Positions 20,943 to 22,877 of a stretch of DNA of 22,877 nt are shown piece after piece (the stretch's first letter is position 1; each line of letters opens with the position of its first letter). Made by a program: the position numbers and the translations under genes. The DNA is taken from positions 1 to 22,877 of the forward strand of contig JALSJG010000073.1 of NCBI GenBank assembly GCA_026989475.1. Reading direction: 5' to 3'. The stretch comes from Thermaceae bacterium. GTDB lineage: Bacteria; Deinococcota; Deinococci; Deinococcales; Marinithermaceae. Below the pieces are notes generated by a model that saw nothing but the letters and a program-made list of their open reading frames with translations, was not told the DNA's origin and ran no database searches.

Positions 20943-21343
20943 CGCACCCTGGCCTTGATTCGCCGCAGGGCGGCCTCGATCCCGTTCGTCCGGCGGGGGG
21001 TGAGGAGCGCTTCCAGCGCCGTGCCCCGGAAGACGTCGTCGGGCACGGCGAGCACCTCCTCCGGGGTGAGCCCCCCGAGCCCCTCGGCGAGGATCCCCCC
21101 GAAGGCCCGCACCGTGGGGGCGGATTCGGGAACCTTGAAGGCGAGCTGCACCCGGCCCTCTTCGTCCAGAGCCACCTGCAGGGCGAACGGGGTCTGGCAC
21201 TCTTCCACCGACTCGAGCTCAAGCCCCCTGGCCTCGGGCATTTTCTCCGCGTACTCGAGGAGGAACGCGGTCTTCAACGAATCGGGCAGCCCCGCGAGCA
21301 GGTCGAGGATGCGTTTGAGTTTTTCCGGCACCCGGGCTTCCAC
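20918..21343 (-). CDS. sufE: SufE-like cysteine desulfuration / Fe-S assembly protein
   Basis: A 141-residue protein matching SufE. It shows KLKRILDLLAGLPDSLKTAF, then VEECQTPFALQVALDEEG with Cys49, the persulfide-carrying residue (family: V.GC.S.vW, here ECQTP). The later PTVRAFGGILAEGLGGLTPE and TPRRTNGIEAALRRIKARVR match the C-terminal helices with the conserved Arg-Asn-Gly. SufE takes sulfur from a SufS-type desulfurase for cluster assembly. No sufBCDS is nearby. The start is GTG 21343, 6 nt after TAGCCT (a possible leaderless -10); GTG at codon 5 is an alternative. It follows hemQ with a 39-nt gap on the same strand. Confidence 0.9.
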   Translation of the reverse strand: MEARVPEKLKRILDLLAGLPDSLKTAFLLEYAEKMPEARGLELESVEECQTPFALQVALDEEGRVQLAFKVPESAPTVRAFGGILAEGLGGLTPEEVLAVPDDVFRGTALEALLTPRRTNGIEAALRRIKARVRALSERAR

Positions 21344-21349
21344 GCCCCG

Positions 21350-21355
21350 AGGCTA
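21350..21355 (-). promoter_or_regulatory. Possible -10 box (TAGCCT) for sufE
   Basis: TAGCCT on the minus strand ends 6 nt before the GTG at 21343, matching the leaderless spacing of topA. The -35 is not convincing, and co-transcription with hemQ is also possible. Confidence 0.3.
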
Positions 21356-21382
21356 CCCGATCCGCCCCACGCCAACCGTGTC

Positions 21383-22165
21383 CTAGGCCAGGTCGTCCAG
21401 GATCTCCCGGATGGGCTTTTTGCGGCAGGTGAACATTGGCGTGTCCCGGAGGGTGTAGAGGCTCGCCTCGGAGTAGCGGAGCCGGTGCACCAGGTCGACG
21501 AACTCCTGGGGGTAGTCGGCGTCGAAGGCGACCACGAACTCCTGGTCGTCGATGCCGTAGGAGTAGCTGGTGTTGAGCCGCACGCCGGTGAAGGGGGCGG
21601 AGAGGTAGATGTGCTCGTCCATCATCCCCTGGCGGGTGTGGGGGGTGAGCTTGTACCACTCGCGCTTTTTCACGAAGGGGTAGACGAAGAGGTACTTCCC
21701 CTCGCCGGGTCTCAGCTCCACCCCTTCCCCCTCGGGGTTGTAGCGGTCCACGTAGATCGAGCGCTTTTGCATGGAGAGGAAGCTGTACGGCTGGGTCAGG
21801 TAGCCGGCGAGGCGGGTGCGGTTCAACTCCGCCTGCATCGCCTGGAAGAGGTCAGGGTCGAAGGCGATCCGCCAGAGCATGAAGTCGGCGTCGGCGCGGA
21901 AGCCCACCAGGGAGTAGGTGCGGAGGATGAAGCCGTCCCTCCCCGCCCATTCCTCGACCGCTTTCGCGAACTCCTGCTTGGCCTCGGCCTTCTCCTCCGG
22001 GGAAAGCCGCCGGAAGGCGGGGTCGAGCTTAAAGAAGGCGTAGTTCAAAAACTGGCGGCGGGCCCGGTCGGGGGCTTTCTTCAGTACCAGGCCGGCGGGG
22101 TCGACGTCGAACATGCGCCGGGTGGGCGCTTCCTTGTACTCGCGGACCTCGGGCTTCGTCCTCAT
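21383..22165 (-). CDS. hemQ: Coproheme decarboxylase HemQ (chlorite dismutase-like)
   Basis: A 260-residue protein of the chlorite dismutase/HemQ fold, which turns coproheme III into heme b in the coproporphyrin-dependent pathway. The N-terminal domain includes LNYAFFKLDPAFRRLSPEE, and FILRTYSLVGFRADADFMLW. The C-terminal domain has KYLFVYPFVKKREWYKLTP, where Tyr162 and Lys166 align with the catalytic Tyr and Lys of known HemQ (YPMxK), then GMMDEH with the proximal heme His185, and FDADYPQEFVDLVHRLRYSE. The arginine and glutamine of true chlorite dismutases are not evident, favouring HemQ. The start is ATG 22165, 11 nt after the stop of the acidic-repeat gene, with no ribosome site, so translational coupling or a leaderless start is likely. 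Confidence 0.92.
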   Translation of the reverse strand: MRTKPEVREYKEAPTRRMFDVDPAGLVLKKAPDRARRQFLNYAFFKLDPAFRRLSPEEKAEAKQEFAKAVEEWAGRDGFILRTYSLVGFRADADFMLWRIAFDPDLFQAMQAELNRTRLAGYLTQPYSFLSMQKRSIYVDRYNPEGEGVELRPGEGKYLFVYPFVKKREWYKLTPHTRQGMMDEHIYLSAPFTGVRLNTSYSYGIDDQEFVVAFDADYPQEFVDLVHRLRYSEASLYTLRDTPMFTCRKKPIREILDDLA

Positions 22166-22173
22166 ACGCCGGT

Positions 22174-22179
22174 AGTCTA
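22174..22179 (-). promoter_or_regulatory. Possible -10 box (TAGACT) for hemQ
   Basis: TAGACT ends 8 nt before the hemQ ATG; its TAG is also the stop of the upstream gene. TTGCGA lies 19 bases further up, too far for a good -35. Weak. Confidence 0.25.
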
Positions 22180-22877
22180 CCGGGTTTCGTGCGTGCGGTC
22201 GCAAGCGCCGAGGCGCCGCTGCTTCGTCCAGTGAACCCGGTCGGCGAGGAGCAGCCCCTCGAGCAGCCAGAGCCCGGGCCGTGGCGGGCGCAGGCCGGGC
22301 GCGAGCTCGTCCGGAAGACCCCGCCAGCCCTTCTTCTCAAAGCAGGCGAGGAGGCGTACGCGCGGGGATTCGTCCGCGGCCTGGGCCCTCCAGGCCCGGC
22401 CGTTTACAAACCAGATCCGGGTCCAGCCTTCGGGGCCCGGGCCCTCGTAGTAAGCCCAGGTCCGGGGGAAGAGTACGTGCAGCTCCCTGACCCGGATGCG
22501 GCCGTCCTCGACCCGCCCCTCAACCTCGACGCGCATCCCCGGCGCGAGGTAGTCGAATAGCGGCAGGTCCCCCACGAGTCGGCGATCGCCCACCACCACC
22601 ACCGGCCGGGTTACCTGCACCTGCCCGTAATAGGTGTAATCCTCGTCGTAGTGCTCCTCCTCATCTTCCTCCTCGTCGCGCCCGGGCTCGTCGTCGGAGG
22701 AGCGCCGATCCTCCTCGTCTTCTTCCTCGCCTTTCTCCTCGTTCCTGGGCTCGTCGTCGGAGGAGTGCCGGTCTTCCTCCTCGTCGCGCCCGGGCTCGTC
22801 GTCGGATTCTTCCTCCTCGCCGTGCCCGGGCTCGTCGTCGGAGGAGCGCCGATCCTCCTCGTCTTCTTCCTCGCCTT
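22177..22877 (-). CDS. Acidic-repeat protein with C-terminal OB-like domain, 5' end outside window
   Basis: The open frame enters from the right edge and ends at TAG 22177-22179; about 233 residues are visible and no start is in the window. The visible N-terminal about 75 residues are dominated by Glu, Asp, Ser and Arg, with the line RRSSDDEPG repeated in variants (SDDEPGRDEEED, RHSSDDEPRNEEKG). The part from YTYYGQVQVTRPVVVVGDRR onward alternates strand-like segments (APGMRVEVEGRVEDGRIRVR), suggestive of a small OB-like or DUF5666-type domain. It ends in a basic tail. The acidic part looks disordered and could bind cations or basic partners; that is inference. It lies directly upstream of hemQ on the same strand. 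No family is recognised with confidence. Confidence 0.75.
   Translation of the reverse strand, partial: GEEEDEEDRRSSDDEPGHGEEEESDDEPGRDEEEDRHSSDDEPRNEEKGEEEDEEDRRSSDDEPGRDEEEDEEEHYDEDYTYYGQVQVTRPVVVVGDRRLVGDLPLFDYLAPGMRVEVEGRVEDGRIRVRELHVLFPRTWAYYEGPGPEGWTRIWFVNGRAWRAQAADESPRVRLLACFEKKGWRGLPDELAPGLRPPRPGLWLLEGLLLADRVHWTKQRRLGACDRTHETR
22681..22877 (-). repeat. In-frame repeats encoding the acidic SSDDEPG region
   Basis: A 53-bp segment at 22681-22733 recurs identically at 22825-22877, offset 144 bp, and the second copy reaches the window edge. A shorter 18-bp element (CCCGGGCTCGTCGTCGGA on the plus strand) occurs at 22681, 22744 (one mismatch), 22789 and 22825. All offsets are multiples of three, so the repeats keep the reading frame. 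The array probably continues beyond the window. Confidence 0.9.

Noticed and set aside
22177..22620. Start of the acidic protein at the internal ATG at 22620
   Set aside because: The same frame continues upstream with a repeated, strongly biased acidic sequence up to the window edge, and no ribosome site precedes that ATG, so the real start is outside the window.
22681..22877. CRISPR-like array suggested by repeated short elements
   Set aside because: Spacing of the 18-bp element is irregular (63, 45, 36 bp), always a multiple of three, and inside an acidic coding frame; there are no unique spacers of constant length and no cas genes.

Overview
The window is GC-rich chromosomal DNA from a member of the Deinococcota, most likely the Thermaceae (Thermus / Meiothermus / Oceanithermus / Marinithermus lineage). 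The evidence is the IspG, GlnB-AmtB, HemQ and TopA sequences, the frequent GTG starts, the many 4-nt stop/start overlaps, and several genes whose -10 box lies 6-9 nt before the start codon, as in leaderless transcripts. This placement is made by eye, not by a database search.

Layout. 1-2100: the start of a secreted ferritin-like protein, a VOC protein and a GNAT acetyltransferase in one operon, and a convergent CitE-like lyase. 2100-4870: a DUF805 membrane protein, a complete IS256-family insertion sequence with terminal inverted repeats, and a decayed ABC-2 permease with its 5' end missing. 4870-6340: ispG, then a tRNA-Lys/tRNA-Glu operon with a near-consensus promoter and a strong terminator. 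6350-9700: a DUF2267 protein and a complete TRAP transporter (dctP-dctQ-dctM). 9710-11470: the ammonium operon amtB-glnB. 11600-13210: hrcA overlapping a moaD-moaE fusion. 13218-15700: a two-gene unit of a roadblock-like protein and an exported three-helix membrane protein of unknown function, bounded by a -10 box and a perfect terminator. 15711-16805: a Tat-exported TRAP binding protein without its own permease. 16866-19319: leaderless topA. 19389-20249: a rhodanese. 20296-20937: a NERD-domain protein with a late in-frame stop. 20918-22877: sufE, hemQ and the C-terminal part of a very acidic repeat protein.

Functional themes. Much of the window is housekeeping: isoprenoid precursors, tRNA, nitrogen uptake, molybdopterin, Fe-S and heme biogenesis, and DNA topology. 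Organic-acid uptake appears twice, as one complete TRAP system and one orphan binding protein. The least explained parts are the roadblock/membrane-protein pair (13242-15649), the sigma-region-4-like tail on TopA, and the acidic repeat protein upstream of hemQ. I see no CRISPR array, prophage or recognisable defence island.
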